Source of the DNA: an uncultured Eudoraea sp.
GTDB taxonomy: Bacteria > Bacteroidota > Bacteroidia > Flavobacteriales > Flavobacteriaceae
Assembly: GCF_947258925.1 (NCBI RefSeq)
Contig: NZ_CAMYKG010000026.1
Span: forward strand, 1 to 51,402
Length of the DNA: 51,402 nt
Reading direction: 5' to 3'
This document shows, one piece after another, positions 36,260-46,936 of this stretch (positions within the stretch are counted from its first letter, which is position 1; every line of letters begins with the position of its first letter). Below the pieces are notes generated by a model that saw only the letters and a program-made list of their open reading frames with translations, ran no database searches and was not told the DNA's origin. The position numbers were made by a program, and so were the translations under genes.

Positions 36260-38011
36260 ATGTCCTACGAAAGTAATCCAATTTTAGATAAACTTCCCAC
36301 TCATCTTAAACAGTATATAAAGCCACAGGATTATGAGGATTATTCCGCAATTGATCAGGCTGTTTGGCGCTATGTGATGCGAAAAAATGTGGATTATCTG
36401 AGTAAGGTAGCCCATAAATCATACGTAGAGGGTTTAGATAAAACAGGGATTTCTGTTGATCATATTCCTAATATGTATGGGATGAATCGCATATTAAAAG
36501 AAATTGGTTGGGCTGCGGTTGCTGTAGATGGTTTTATCCCGCCGGCTGCTTTTATGGAGTTTCAGGCTTATAATGTCCTTGTTATTGCATCAGACATCAG
36601 GCAACTGGAGCATATTGAATATACCCCGGCTCCGGATATTATCCATGAGGGCGCAGGCCATGCTCCAATTATAGCCAATCCGGAATATGCAGAATATTTA
36701 AGAAGGTTTGGCGAAATAGGTTCTAAAGCCATTTCCAGTGCAAAGGATTACGAACTTTATGAAGCGGTAAGATATCTTTCAATCATAAAAGAAGCTCCGG
36801 GAACCCCCTTGGCTACTATTGAAAAAGCAGAAAAACATATTGAAGAATTACAGCAAAACATGGGTGAACCCAGTGAAATGGCCCTCATTAGAAATTTGCA
36901 TTGGTGGACGGTGGAATACGGCTTAATCGGTACCGTTGAGGCACCTAAAATATATGGCGCGGGCCTTTTATCTTCTATTGGTGAGAGTGCATGGTGCATG
37001 ACAGATAAGGTAAAAAAAATACCCTACAGCATTGAGGCCGCACACACATCTTTTGACATCACTAAACCTCAGCCACAACTCTTTGTTACACCGGATTTTG
37101 CCTTTCTGAGTCAGGTTCTTGAAGAATTTGCAAATACAATGTCTTTGAGAAAAGGTGGTCTTTCGGGTGTTACTAAATTAATCAACGCAAAAGAACTCGG
37201 CACAATAGAGCTCAGCACAGGCTTACAGATTTCCGGGATGTTCAGCAAGGTAATTTCGCATGAAGGGAAACCGGTTTATCTTCAAACCGAGGGAGAAACA
37301 GCCTTGTCCTACAGGGAAAAAGAACTTGTGGGCCATAGCACCCAAGACCACCCAAATGGATTTGGTTCTCCGGTAGGCAAATTAAAAGGAATTAATCTGG
37401 CTATAGAGGATATGAGTCCACGAGATCTGAAGGCATATAACATCTATGAAGGGGAAACTATCTCCCTTGAATTTGAAGGAGATATTAAAATTAAAGGAGA
37501 CATCATTACGGGAACACGAAATCTGATGGGAAAAATAATCCTGATTACTTTTCGGAATTGCACGGTGAGCCATGGCAAAGAAATACTTTTTAAACCGGAA
37601 TATGGCTTATACCATATGGCCGTCGGAGAACGTGTGATATCCGCTTTCAATGGACCAGCTGACCTCCATAGTTTTGATTTAATAACCCATGAAATTTCCT
37701 CCTCGACCATAAAACCTGTGAAATCTGAACCTCTTAAAAAACTCGAACAATACTACGAGCAGATACGCCACTATCGCGAAGGTAGTAACACAACAATCTC
37801 AAGAAACAAAGTGTTTAAGGTAATTCGTGAAGAGTATCCGAATGACTGGCTTTTATCAGTAGAACTCTATGAATTGGCCAAAATGAATGGTGATCATGGT
37901 TTTGCAGAACAAATCCATTCTCATTTGGAAACCGTTAAACTCAATAATCCAAAAGTGGGTCATTTAATAGATGATGGATTATCTTTAGTAGATGGACAAT
38001 TGGTCAATTAA
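36260..38011 (+). CDS. aromatic amino acid hydroxylase (phenylalanine 4-monooxygenase-like) with C-terminal extension
   Basis: 583 residues. The iron site is visible: His129 and His134 in PDIIHEGAGHAP, and Glu219 in HWWTVEYGLIG, the usual two-His-one-Glu ligands. The catalytic part (about 1-300) converts Phe to Tyr or acts on a related ring, with a pterin cofactor in known enzymes. About 280 residues follow that are not part of the classical enzyme (SGMFSKVISHEGKPVYLQTE, GNGFGSP-like GFGSPVGKLKG, LEFEGDIKIKGDIITGTRNL). The substrate is not certain. Confidence 0.85.
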   Translation: MSYESNPILDKLPTHLKQYIKPQDYEDYSAIDQAVWRYVMRKNVDYLSKVAHKSYVEGLDKTGISVDHIPNMYGMNRILKEIGWAAVAVDGFIPPAAFMEFQAYNVLVIASDIRQLEHIEYTPAPDIIHEGAGHAPIIANPEYAEYLRRFGEIGSKAISSAKDYELYEAVRYLSIIKEAPGTPLATIEKAEKHIEELQQNMGEPSEMALIRNLHWWTVEYGLIGTVEAPKIYGAGLLSSIGESAWCMTDKVKKIPYSIEAAHTSFDITKPQPQLFVTPDFAFLSQVLEEFANTMSLRKGGLSGVTKLINAKELGTIELSTGLQISGMFSKVISHEGKPVYLQTEGETALSYREKELVGHSTQDHPNGFGSPVGKLKGINLAIEDMSPRDLKAYNIYEGETISLEFEGDIKIKGDIITGTRNLMGKIILITFRNCTVSHGKEILFKPEYGLYHMAVGERVISAFNGPADLHSFDLITHEISSSTIKPVKSEPLKKLEQYYEQIRHYREGSNTTISRNKVFKVIREEYPNDWLLSVELYELAKMNGDHGFAEQIHSHLETVKLNNPKVGHLIDDGLSLVDGQLVN

Positions 38012-38021
38012 AATTTGATCT

Positions 38022-39287
38022 ATGAGATATTGTAGCTTATTTATATGCATAATCTTTGCTCTAGGAACTATGAATGCGCAATTCGTTGCCAATTATGATG
38101 AATCTAAAGTGCCGGAATTTGACCTGCCCGATCCATTAACCACTTTTGCTAAAAAGGAAGTTCAGACAAGCGCCTCCTGGAACAAATTAAGGAGACCAGA
38201 ATTGATCAGTTTCTTTGAAACTGATGTATATGGCAAGGTTCCGGGAAAAATAGATGCGAATTCTTTTAAGGTTTTGGAAGAGCGAAACTCAGCGCTGGGG
38301 GACAGAGCCAAACGAAAACAGGTTAAAGTCACCCTGACAAAAAATGGAAAAACATTAAGTTTTACCATGCTTTTATATCTGCCAAAGCAGATTGCCCTCA
38401 ATGGTTTATTTTTAGGTTATAATTTCCACGGAAATCATACCGTGACTGATGATCCGGAGATAATTATTTCCAAAGCCTGGTCGCTTAATAACGAATCTAT
38501 TGGTATTACCAACAATACCTTAACCGAAGCAAACAGGGGAAAGCGATCTTCCAGATGGGCCATTGCCAAAATGATTGAAGCCGGATATGGTCTGGCTACT
38601 ATTTACTATGGCGAAATTGACCCAGATAAAAACGATTTTACGGATGGCATTCATCCTTTGTTTTACGCTGAGGACCAAAAAAGGCCTGCCAAAGATGAGT
38701 GGGGCAGTATTGGGGCATGGGCATGGGCTTTAAGCAGGGCCATGGATTACCTGGAAGAAGACACTGAAACTACCCAAAAACCTGTTGTTGTATTTGGACA
38801 TTCGAGATTAGGTAAGGCTGCATTATGGGCCGGTGCAACAGATACAAGATTTTCAGGGGTTATTTCCAACGATTCAGGTTGTGGAGGAGCTGCCTTGTCC
38901 AAACGAAGATTTGGTGAAACTGTGGCTCGTATTAATGAAAGTTTTCCCTATTGGTTTTCAGGGAATTTTAAAAAATTTAATAATGCTGAAGAGCACTTAC
39001 CGGTTGATCAACACGAGTTATTGGCCCTAATTGCCCCCAGGCCATTGTATGTGGCTAGTGCCCGGGAAGATGAATGGGCAGACCCAAGAGGTGAATTCCT
39101 TTCTTCCTATTACGCCTCGCCGGTTTATGAACTATTTGGAAAAAAGGGGATCTCTTCCAATCAAATGCCCAATGTAAATTCTCCCATCTTTAATACGGTC
39201 TCATATCATGTAAGAACCGGCAAACACGATGTTACTGCATACGACTGGGAACAATATATAAAATGGGCCCTTATGCATTTTAATTAA
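38022..39287 (+). CDS. alpha/beta-hydrolase, glucuronoyl esterase (CE15)-like
   Basis: 421 residues. A signal peptide ends at MNAQ (~20). The nucleophile elbow FGHSRLGKAALWAGA contains the catalytic Ser; SNDSGCGGAALSKRRFGET is typical of bacterial CE15 esterases, and DQHELLALIAPRPLYV supplies the His. CE15 enzymes split ester links between lignin and glucuronoxylan or related uronate esters. Its ATG follows the hydroxylase stop by 10 bases, so the two are probably co-transcribed. Exact substrate unproven. Confidence 0.85.
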   Translation: MRYCSLFICIIFALGTMNAQFVANYDESKVPEFDLPDPLTTFAKKEVQTSASWNKLRRPELISFFETDVYGKVPGKIDANSFKVLEERNSALGDRAKRKQVKVTLTKNGKTLSFTMLLYLPKQIALNGLFLGYNFHGNHTVTDDPEIIISKAWSLNNESIGITNNTLTEANRGKRSSRWAIAKMIEAGYGLATIYYGEIDPDKNDFTDGIHPLFYAEDQKRPAKDEWGSIGAWAWALSRAMDYLEEDTETTQKPVVVFGHSRLGKAALWAGATDTRFSGVISNDSGCGGAALSKRRFGETVARINESFPYWFSGNFKKFNNAEEHLPVDQHELLALIAPRPLYVASAREDEWADPRGEFLSSYYASPVYELFGKKGISSNQMPNVNSPIFNTVSYHVRTGKHDVTAYDWEQYIKWALMHFN

Positions 39288-39304
39288 GTAGTGCTTTTGG
39301 GGTA

Positions 39305-39925
39305 TTAGAATTCGTTAGCCGGGTTTATTTCGAACATGTTTTCTTCAACAATCTCATTTTTATAGGAAAGTGTCCACCCCATTGAATGGGTTAGTATATA
39401 GAATTTGGAGAGTTCGCTTAGGAGTCTGTTTTCGGCATTTTTTTTAAGAGAAGAAGCATTTACTTTTTTAAGCAATGATGCATTTATATTTTTTTTGATC
39501 TTATTATAGTCCTCAGCACCAAAGCTGTTAAAGTAATCAGCAGTGACATCATAATATTCAAAATCAGGGTTAATCTTGATCTCTGGTTCCGGTATATTCC
39601 TAATTCTTAGTGTCTTGTCAGCCTCATCCACTTCAAAATTAATTTCCCTGAGGTCATAGGCTATGGTAACTTCGGCATTTACAACGACCAGGGCTTTCTT
39701 ATCCGCAGTAAAATAAGGACCAAACAACTGTTGTGAGTCGTGATAGGTGTAGACCTCTGTGAAGTGTCCTTCAGTAACTATTAACTTTGCAACATTATTT
39801 ATCTGCTGCTGAATAAGCAAGCTATTTTCCTTTAGGATGGCCTTTTCTTCTTTTCCTTTATTCCAGGACTGAAAAATCAAAATCATGGCCATAGCAATGA
39901 CTATTCCCAATAAAACTCGTTTCAT
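39305..39925 (-). CDS. DUF4230 membrane-anchored protein
   Basis: 206 residues. One N-terminal hydrophobic segment (about 4-20) is followed by a charged stretch and a mixed alpha/beta domain (VAKLIVTEGHFTEVYTYHDS, KKALVVVNAEVTIAYDL, NRLLSELSKFYILTHSMGW) of the DUF4230 type. Function unknown. Its ATG overlaps the GSCFA stop (ATGA), so it is co-translated with GSCFA. Confidence 0.85.
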   Translation of the reverse strand: MKRVLLGIVIAMAMILIFQSWNKGKEEKAILKENSLLIQQQINNVAKLIVTEGHFTEVYTYHDSQQLFGPYFTADKKALVVVNAEVTIAYDLREINFEVDEADKTLRIRNIPEPEIKINPDFEYYDVTADYFNSFGAEDYNKIKKNINASLLKKVNASSLKKNAENRLLSELSKFYILTHSMGWTLSYKNEIVEENMFEINPANEF

Positions 39926-40884
39926 CTATCGAAATTCATAAATGTATATTCCTTCTTTAATTTGGCTATTTTCTTCTTAAGTGAATTAAGAAAGAGCTGG
40001 TGCTTTACCGATGATTCATTAAAGGGTACATGCTTTAACCCCTTTTGAATATCCTGGACCGTTTTCATTACTTTTTCTGTATTCCCGGAAACCCATACAT
40101 ATTTAAATTTTTCCCAGATATAATCCATGGCCAGACTATTAGGATGCACCATATCTTCAGCGTAAAATCTATAGTCCCTAAGCTCATCCAGCATAAGTTC
40201 ATAGGCGGGAAAATAAGATACCTTTTTATGCGCCAATGCTGACTTATTTATCTTACCAATTGCTGAAACTAAATGTGCTTTACTCCGTTGATTTTCTACA
40301 AATCCATCTTTTAAATGCCGCACCGGGGAAATTGTCAAAATCACGGAAGCTTGCCCATTAACTTTCCTGATATTTGAAATAATCCTTTTTAGACTTGCTT
40401 CTATTTCATCTGCCTCAAGTAACTCTTTTGTAAATTGGTTCTGAGGAAGTTTATGGCAGTTGGCGACCCTTTTCTGTGTTGCAACATCTTTATAAACCCA
40501 GGCCGTCCCTAATGTAATTATAATATGGGTAGCTTTAGTGAGCTGATTTCTTGTATTAACAAGGGCATTATTTAAATTGGTAAGTAGTAGTTCTTTGGAT
40601 GGATCACTCAGGTCTGAATGTGCATCCGGGGAGTGCCAGCGCTCATTGGTATAAAAAACATCAGCATCCGAATAATTGGCTTCTTCTATTGCCCGTTCTA
40701 TTAGGTTATCTATTGATTCAGAGTGGAACAATATACCAAAAGGATTCTGAAGGGTTTGAAATTGGTAATATTCGAGTTTACTCCCAATATTTTCTACAAA
40801 GCAGGAGCCCAGGAGTAAAACAGAACTTCTGTAATCTATCTGTTCATCCTCAGCATGTAATGGAACTGTTGTTTGAAGTTTCAT
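39922..40884 (-). CDS. GSCFA-domain protein
   Basis: 320 residues. The namesake motif LLLGSCFVENIGSKLEYYQF begins near residue 24; NPFGILFHSESI and IITLGTAWVYKD are also conserved, and the layout suggests an SGNH-hydrolase-like fold with the Ser in GSCF and a later DxxHPN-type site (EDMVHPNSLAMDY). The biochemical role is unknown. It lies 80 bases after alaS and overlaps DUF4230 by 4 bases. Confidence 0.9.
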   Translation of the reverse strand: MKLQTTVPLHAEDEQIDYRSSVLLLGSCFVENIGSKLEYYQFQTLQNPFGILFHSESIDNLIERAIEEANYSDADVFYTNERWHSPDAHSDLSDPSKELLLTNLNNALVNTRNQLTKATHIIITLGTAWVYKDVATQKRVANCHKLPQNQFTKELLEADEIEASLKRIISNIRKVNGQASVILTISPVRHLKDGFVENQRSKAHLVSAIGKINKSALAHKKVSYFPAYELMLDELRDYRFYAEDMVHPNSLAMDYIWEKFKYVWVSGNTEKVMKTVQDIQKGLKHVPFNESSVKHQLFLNSLKKKIAKLKKEYTFMNFDR

Positions 40885-40964
40885 CCAATTTGTTTCAAAG
40901 AATTATAACCCATTAATTATATGCCATTTTGTACTATACAGACATTTCATTAATCCCCAACATG

Positions 40965-43580
40965 CTATTTTAAGTAATCCCTTACATTATCCAGTACCAA
41001 GGGGATGCCTTCAGGATTTTTACCTCCGGCGGTGGCGAAAAATGGCTGGCCCCCTCCGCCCCCATCAATAAACTTTCCTAAATCCCGAACAATCTGTCCG
41101 GCATTTAAATTTTTTGAATCAACAAGTTCCTTCGATATATAACAGGACAACAAAGCCTTACCATCTCGTTCTGAAGCTAGCAATAGAAAAAGATTGTTTC
41201 TGTCTCTCCCTATTTCAAACGCCAAATCTTTGATGGATGCTGCATCTAGGTCTACTTTCTGTGACAAAAATTGAACCCCTTTAATTTCTTCTAATCCCTG
41301 GATGAGGTTGGCCTTAAGATTTTTAGCTTTTAATCTTAATAAACCCTCTATTTCCTTTTTTAGTCTTGCATTTTCTTCCTGAAGGGTTTCAACGGATTTC
41401 ACCGGATCCTTGGTTCCTTTAAACAGATCTCTGATCTCATACAATTTTCTGTTATTTTCATGATAAAACTCCTTGACGGCATCAGAGGTAATGGCCTCTA
41501 TCCTGCGGATTCCTGCGGCAATTGCACCTTCGGAAACAATTTTAAAATGCCAAATCTCCGAGGTGTTCTTTACATGGGTGCCACCACATAGTTCAATTGA
41601 TTGCCCATATCTCACCGTACGAACCACATCTCCATATTTTTCTCCAAAAAGGGCCATTGCGCCTTCTTTTAAAGCTTTTTGCATGGGTATGCCCCGCTGT
41701 TCTTCCAGTGGGAGTTGTTCATCTATCCTCATGTTTACAAAATCTTCAACATCTCGGAGCTGCTGAACCGTCATTTTCGCAAAGTGGGAAAAATCGAAAC
41801 GAAGATATTTGGAATGTACGGCAGAACCTTTTTGCTCTACATGCGAGCCCAAAATTTCCCTTAGCGCCTGGTGCAGTAAATGGGTAGCTGTATGATTTCG
41901 AGCTGTACGCTCCCTTTGTTTTTTATCTACAACTGCTGTAAGCACCTCATTTGGATGTTTGGGAAGGTTTTTTGAGAAATGAACAATTTCATTATTCTCC
42001 TTCTTTGTATCCAGGATGTATATTACATCACCATTTGGAACTTCCAGGTATCCCTTATCACCAACCTGGCCACCACCTTCAGGATAAAATGGGGTTAAAT
42101 TAAATACCAGTTGAAACAGGCTTCCCTCCTTTTTGGAAACAACCTTTCTATATTTTACCAATTTTACATTGGCTTCAAGGGAATCATAGCCTATGAACTC
42201 TTGTTGGGCATCCGCCATAAGAACTGTCCAATCTTCTTTTGAAACTTCAGAAGCAGCTTTGGAACGGTCTTTTTGTTCTTTCATGGCCATTTCAAAACCA
42301 CTTTCGTCTAAATTCATACCTCTTTCACCTAAAATCAGAGCTGTTAAGTCTATTGGAAATCCATAGGTGTCATATAATTCAAATGCCTTCTTACCACTTA
42401 CCGTAGTACCGCTTGTATTAGCTATTATGTTATCCAGTAAAAGCAAGCCTTGCTCGAGTGTTTTTAAAAAGGAGTATTCTTCTTCCCGAATGACATTTTC
42501 TATAAGGTTGCGTTGTTCTTTTAACTCTGGAAAAGCCTCTCCCATACTGGCTACAAGAGCACTTACCAGACGAAACATAAAAGGGTTTTTGGTATCTAAA
42601 AATGTAAATCCATATCTAACCGCCCTTCTTAAGATTCGACGGATTACATAACCTGCACCGGTATTACCGGGCAACTGCCCGTCGGCGATAGAAAATGCTA
42701 CCGCACGTATGTGATCTGCAATAACCCTTATGGCAATATCTGTATTCTCGTCCTTACCATATTTCGCATTGGTGATTGTTTCTATTTCTCTAATAATAGG
42801 AGAAAATACATCCGTATCATAATTAGATTGAACTCCCTGCAAGACCATACACAGCCTTTCAAAACCCATTCCGGTGTCTACATGTTTTTCCGGAAGCGGC
42901 TCCAGCTCACCATTCGCTTTTCTATTATATTGGATAAATACAAGGTTCCATATCTCCACAACCTGGGGATGATCCTTATTGACCAAAGTGGCCCCATTTA
43001 CCTTCGCTTTCTCTTCTTTGGATCGAATGTCTACATGTATTTCCGATGAAGGACCACATGGGCCCTGATCACCCATTTCCCAGAAATTATCTTTTTTGTC
43101 TCCTTTTATAATCCTGTCTTCCGGAACAATACTTTTCCACAAATTGAAAGCTTCCGTATCCATTTCCAATGCATCGGCATCCGAACTGCCTTCAAATACA
43201 GAAACATAAAGGCTATTCTTGTCAATTTTACATACTTCCGTAAGAAATTCCCATGCCCAGTTTATGGCTTCTTTTTTGAAGTAATCTCCAAAACTCCAGT
43301 TTCCAAGCATTTCAAACATGGTATGGTGGTAGGTGTCTTTACCCACTTCTTCCAGATCATTATGTTTACCGCTTACCCGGAGACATTTTTGTGTATCCGC
43401 AACTCTTGGATCTTTAATAACAGAATTTCCTAAAAAATACTCCTTAAACTGATTCATTCCCGCGTTGGTAAACATCAAAGTAGGGTCATCTTTTATCACC
43501 ATAGGTGCGGAAGGCACTATTTTATGTTGATTTTTCTTAAAAAAATTTAAAAAATTAGCTCTTATTTCCCTGGAAGTCAT
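40965..43580 (-). CDS. alaS: alanine--tRNA ligase
   Basis: 871 residues, full length. The class II catalytic core ([38 protein letters not shown]) is followed by the editing domain with zinc-type motifs [11 protein letters not shown] and CGGTH, and a C-terminal DHHA1-type domain ([16 protein letters not shown]). Charges tRNA-Ala and corrects Ser/Gly misacylation. Divergent from the M23 peptidase gene. Confidence 0.97.
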   Translation of the reverse strand: MTSREIRANFLNFFKKNQHKIVPSAPMVIKDDPTLMFTNAGMNQFKEYFLGNSVIKDPRVADTQKCLRVSGKHNDLEEVGKDTYHHTMFEMLGNWSFGDYFKKEAINWAWEFLTEVCKIDKNSLYVSVFEGSSDADALEMDTEAFNLWKSIVPEDRIIKGDKKDNFWEMGDQGPCGPSSEIHVDIRSKEEKAKVNGATLVNKDHPQVVEIWNLVFIQYNRKANGELEPLPEKHVDTGMGFERLCMVLQGVQSNYDTDVFSPIIREIETITNAKYGKDENTDIAIRVIADHIRAVAFSIADGQLPGNTGAGYVIRRILRRAVRYGFTFLDTKNPFMFRLVSALVASMGEAFPELKEQRNLIENVIREEEYSFLKTLEQGLLLLDNIIANTSGTTVSGKKAFELYDTYGFPIDLTALILGERGMNLDESGFEMAMKEQKDRSKAASEVSKEDWTVLMADAQQEFIGYDSLEANVKLVKYRKVVSKKEGSLFQLVFNLTPFYPEGGGQVGDKGYLEVPNGDVIYILDTKKENNEIVHFSKNLPKHPNEVLTAVVDKKQRERTARNHTATHLLHQALREILGSHVEQKGSAVHSKYLRFDFSHFAKMTVQQLRDVEDFVNMRIDEQLPLEEQRGIPMQKALKEGAMALFGEKYGDVVRTVRYGQSIELCGGTHVKNTSEIWHFKIVSEGAIAAGIRRIEAITSDAVKEFYHENNRKLYEIRDLFKGTKDPVKSVETLQEENARLKKEIEGLLRLKAKNLKANLIQGLEEIKGVQFLSQKVDLDAASIKDLAFEIGRDRNNLFLLLASERDGKALLSCYISKELVDSKNLNAGQIVRDLGKFIDGGGGGQPFFATAGGKNPEGIPLVLDNVRDYLK

Positions 43581-43630
43581 TTAATATGGCAAGGTTTTAT
43601 TAATTTTAACTGTTTAAACAAAACAATTTT

Positions 43631-43638
43631 TATATTTG
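43631..43638 (+). promoter_or_regulatory. -7 promoter element of the M23 peptidase gene
   Basis: TATATTTG, about 45 bases before the ATG, in the divergent gap from alaS; no clear -33 element. Confidence 0.45.
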
Positions 43639-43684
43639 TTCGAGTGGATAAGACGAAAGCACAAAAATAGGATAAAATCCATAC

Positions 43685-44662
43685 ATGTCTAAGGTAAAAT
43701 ACTTTTACGATCCTGACACCCTTTCATATAGAAAGATAGAGCCAAGAAAATCTCGACACTATAGGAATATTGGCCTCTTTACGCTTGGTTCAATTATTTC
43801 CGGTTTGCTGGGTCTAATCCTTTTACTCAATACCAATATTTTAAATACTCCGAGGGAACTTTCACTGCAAAGGGAAGCCAAGAATTATGAACTGCAATTT
43901 GAACTCCTGAATAAGAAGATGGAGCAAATGGAGTATGTTCTGGCCAATATAGAGGACCGGGATAACAATATTTACCGTTTATATTTTGAGGCAAATCCTA
44001 TTCCTGAAGAACAACGAAAAGCAGGTTTTGGAGGTGTAAACCGATACAAATCCCTGGAAGGATTTAATAATTCAGAAATGATCATATCTACTTCTAAGCG
44101 ATTGGATATCATTCAAAAACAAATGGTTATACAATCCAAGTCACTGGATGAGATAACGAAGCTTGCAGAGGAAAAAGAAAAACTTTTGGTAGCGATCCCG
44201 GCAATTCAACCTGTAAATAACGAAGAATTAATAAGAATGGCATCCGGATTTGGATGGCGTTCGGACCCTTTCACCAAGGCGAGGAAAATGCATAGGGGCA
44301 TGGATTTCACTGCCCCCAAGGGCACACCAATATATGCATCAGGTGATGGTGTGGTAAAACGTGCAGATAATAATGCATCCGGATATGGCAAACATATTAG
44401 AATAGATCACGGATATGGTTATATGACCTTATATGCGCACCTTAGCAAATACAATGTAAAGAGGCGCCAGAAAGTAAAGCGCGGAGACCTAATTGGTTTT
44501 GTAGGTAGTACAGGGAGGTCAGAAGCACCTCATCTGCACTATGAGGTTTGGAAGGATGGAGAGCGGATAAATCCAATTAATTTCTATTACGGAAGTTTAT
44601 CTGCCGAGGAATTTGAAAATATGCTGAAATACGCCACTCAGGAAAATCAATCACTGGATTAA
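43685..44662 (+). CDS. M23-family peptidoglycan endopeptidase
   Basis: 325 residues. A cytoplasmic N-terminus, one transmembrane helix (about 29-49) and a coiled-coil linker (about 60-170) precede the M23 (LytM) domain: MHRGMDFTAPKG holds His and Asp zinc ligands, and APHLHYEVW the HxH. This layout resembles divisome- or elongasome-linked hydrolases. The stop overlaps the MerR start (TAATG), so the two are co-translated. Confidence 0.92.
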   Translation: MSKVKYFYDPDTLSYRKIEPRKSRHYRNIGLFTLGSIISGLLGLILLLNTNILNTPRELSLQREAKNYELQFELLNKKMEQMEYVLANIEDRDNNIYRLYFEANPIPEEQRKAGFGGVNRYKSLEGFNNSEMIISTSKRLDIIQKQMVIQSKSLDEITKLAEEKEKLLVAIPAIQPVNNEELIRMASGFGWRSDPFTKARKMHRGMDFTAPKGTPIYASGDGVVKRADNNASGYGKHIRIDHGYGYMTLYAHLSKYNVKRRQKVKRGDLIGFVGSTGRSEAPHLHYEVWKDGERINPINFYYGSLSAEEFENMLKYATQENQSLD

Positions 44663-44991
44663 TGCATATAGAACTACCCGAAAAACGTTATTATGGAATT
44701 GGCGAAGTCGCCAGGGCTTTTAACGTAAATACTTCCCTGATTCGATTTTGGGAGAAAGAGTTTGATGTTATTCAACCCAAAAAGAATGCAAAAGGTAATC
44801 GGAAATTCACTCCCAAGGACGTTTATAATATCCAACTGATTTATCATTTGGTTAAGGAGCGAGGATTTACCCTTGAAGGTGCTAAAACACACCTGCGCGA
44901 AGAAAGACAAAAAACCTTGTCAAATTTTGAAATCATCCAAAAACTCGAGGGAATAAAAGCCGAGCTGATCAAAATAAAAAGTCAACTTTAA
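44662..44991 (+). CDS. MerR-family transcriptional regulator
   Basis: 109 residues. A winged helix-turn-helix (YYGIGEVARAFNVNTSLIRF) leads into WEKEFDVIQPKKNAKGNRKF and a short C-terminal helix; there is no large effector domain. The start overlaps the M23 stop by one base. A regulator of neighbouring cell-wall genes is plausible. Confidence 0.9.
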   Translation: MHIELPEKRYYGIGEVARAFNVNTSLIRFWEKEFDVIQPKKNAKGNRKFTPKDVYNIQLIYHLVKERGFTLEGAKTHLREERQKTLSNFEIIQKLEGIKAELIKIKSQL

Positions 44992-45018
44992 ACAATATAA
45001 CAACTTAATAAAACGATT

Positions 45019-45618
45019 ATGAAAAAGTGGTTAATTCCCGTAATTGTTCTCCTGGTTTTGGCATTTGCTCTTTACCAATGGGCTGTTGGATTTAATAATA
45101 CCTGTGTAGAATATGAAGCTAATGCAAAAACAGCCTGGTCTAATGTTGAGAGCTCATATCAAAGAAGGAATGATCTGATTGGAAATTTGGTAAAAACAGT
45201 GCAGGGAGCAGCAGATTTTGAAAGGGGTACTTTAACCGATGTCATTGAAGCACGAGCCAAAGCAACTTCAACCACTATAGATGTAGATAATCTGACACCC
45301 GATAAAATGGCTGCCTTTCAGGAAGCACAAACAGGATTGTCCTCTGCATTATCGCGTTTGTTGGTTACCGTTGAAAGATATCCGGATTTAAAAGCCAATA
45401 AAAATTTTCTTGAATTACAATCGCAATTGGAAGGAACAGAAAATCGCATTAATGTAGCCAGGGACAGGTATAATGAACAGGTTAATATCTATGACATCTA
45501 CATTAAAAAATTTCCCAATAAAATATTAGCAGGTTGGTTTGGATTTGAAGAAATGGCAAGGTACCAGGCAGATCCCGGTTCTGAAAATGCTCCGGATGTA
45601 AATTTTGAATTCGATTAA
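45019..45618 (+). CDS. LemA-family protein
   Basis: 199 residues. One N-terminal membrane helix (about 4-22), then the LemA helical domain (ANAKTAWSNVESSYQRRNDL, ARAKATSTTIDVDNL, QSQLEGTENRINVARDRYNE). Often found beside TPM-domain genes, as here. It probably acts at the inner membrane; the mechanism is unknown. Confidence 0.93.
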   Translation: MKKWLIPVIVLLVLAFALYQWAVGFNNTCVEYEANAKTAWSNVESSYQRRNDLIGNLVKTVQGAADFERGTLTDVIEARAKATSTTIDVDNLTPDKMAAFQEAQTGLSSALSRLLVTVERYPDLKANKNFLELQSQLEGTENRINVARDRYNEQVNIYDIYIKKFPNKILAGWFGFEEMARYQADPGSENAPDVNFEFD

Positions 45619-45628
45619 TTCACTTATT

Positions 45629-46066
45629 ATGTCCATCGTAGAAGATTTCTTAACTGCAGATGAAGAACAGGAGATCGTAGATGCTATTCTGGAGTCGGAA
45701 AAAAATACCTCCGGTGAAATCAGAGTACATATAGAATCATATTCTCATAAAGACCATTACGCCCGCGCCAAGGAAGTTTTTCATTTCCTGAAAATGGATA
45801 ATACACGTGAAAGCAATGGCGTACTGATTTATGTAGCGGTAGGGGATAAAAAATTTGTTATCTGCGGAGATAAGGGCATTGATAAAGTAGTCCCGGATAA
45901 TTTCTGGAATTCCACCAAAGATAGTATTGAAAATAATTTCAAGGCCGGGAAATTCAAAGAAGGGATAATCGAGGGAATACTTATGGCCGGGGAAGAATTG
46001 AAGGTACACTTTCCATGGAAACCGAATGATACAAATGAATTGAGCAATGAAGTATCTAAAGGCTAG
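45629..46066 (+). CDS. TPM-domain protein (cytoplasmic)
   Basis: 145 residues from ATG 45629 (the longer frame starts at TTG 45605, within the end of lemA). A TPM domain (about 5-140: EEQEIVDAILESEKNTSGEI, GVLIYVAVGDKKFVICGDKG) without signal peptide or membrane helix, so probably cytoplasmic. The next TPM gene overlaps it by 20 bases. Confidence 0.85.
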   Translation: MSIVEDFLTADEEQEIVDAILESEKNTSGEIRVHIESYSHKDHYARAKEVFHFLKMDNTRESNGVLIYVAVGDKKFVICGDKGIDKVVPDNFWNSTKDSIENNFKAGKFKEGIIEGILMAGEELKVHFPWKPNDTNELSNEVSKG

Positions 46067-46832
46067 TCTGATCTTGTTCCTCATTTGGGGAACCTCTTCT
46101 TTTGCTCAATTTACGATTCCCGAAAAACCTAAACTTCAAACCAGTGTTTACGATTACTATGAATTATTAGCCGATGCTGATAAGAACGCTTTAGAGCAAA
46201 AATTAATACGTTATTCCGATAGCACTTCCACCCAAATAGTTGTTGCCATAATAGCATCAACCAAAGGTGAAAACATAAACTACCTGGGTGCTCAGTGGGG
46301 GGAAGCCTGGGGAATTGGACAGGCAGTCGAGGATAATGGCATCCTGATCCTTCTGGCCAGAGAAGACCGAAGGGTGGCCATTAATACGGGATATGGTGTT
46401 GAAGCAACCCTCACAGATGCATTGTCTAAAAGGATCATTGAAAATGTCATTATCCCCGAATTCAGAGCTGGTGACTATTATGGCGGATTGGATAAGGGGG
46501 CAGATGCTATCTTCAGTGTGTTAACCGGCGAATTCAAAAACGAACGTCCTCGGGAAGAGGACAGTCACTTTCCATTTGGAGCATTTCTACCCATACTTAT
46601 TTTTATCATCATAGTCATCGTCCTAAGCAGCCGAAACAGACGCGGCGGTGGTGGCAAGGGCGGAGGCAGAAAAAGGGGCACGAGCCTTTGGGATATTATA
46701 ATCCTTAGCAATATGGGCCGGGGCGGATATGGCGGATCATCATCTTCCGGAGGAGGATTTGGAAGTGGTGGTTTTGGCGGCGGCTTCGGTGGTGGAGGCT
46801 TTGGCGGAGGCGGTGCTTCCGGGGGCTGGTGA
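46047..46832 (+). CDS. TPM-domain membrane protein with glycine-rich tail (YgcG-like)
   Basis: 261 residues. A signal peptide (about 1-20), a TPM domain (about 35-160: DADKNALEQKLIRYSDSTST, DNGILILLAREDRRVAINTG), a membrane helix (about 175-195) and a tail of Gly/Ser/Phe repeats (about 205-261). It overlaps the previous TPM gene, so both are made together with LemA. Confidence 0.9.
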   Translation: MKYLKASLILFLIWGTSSFAQFTIPEKPKLQTSVYDYYELLADADKNALEQKLIRYSDSTSTQIVVAIIASTKGENINYLGAQWGEAWGIGQAVEDNGILILLAREDRRVAINTGYGVEATLTDALSKRIIENVIIPEFRAGDYYGGLDKGADAIFSVLTGEFKNERPREEDSHFPFGAFLPILIFIIIVIVLSSRNRRGGGGKGGGRKRGTSLWDIIILSNMGRGGYGGSSSSGGGFGSGGFGGGFGGGGFGGGGASGGW

Positions 46833-46936
46833 TATCGAAATACGAAATGAGAAAAAAATAAGAGGTTAAAGGGTGAAATAATTATAGATAGTAATAATCC
46901 TGATTGCTGCAAACCAAATGCTGAACTCCACAAAGA

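Noticed and set aside
46565..46933. 122-residue proline-rich minus-strand frame
   Set aside because: It mirrors the Gly-rich tail of the TPM gene; the GGC/GGA repeats give Pro codons on the other strand.
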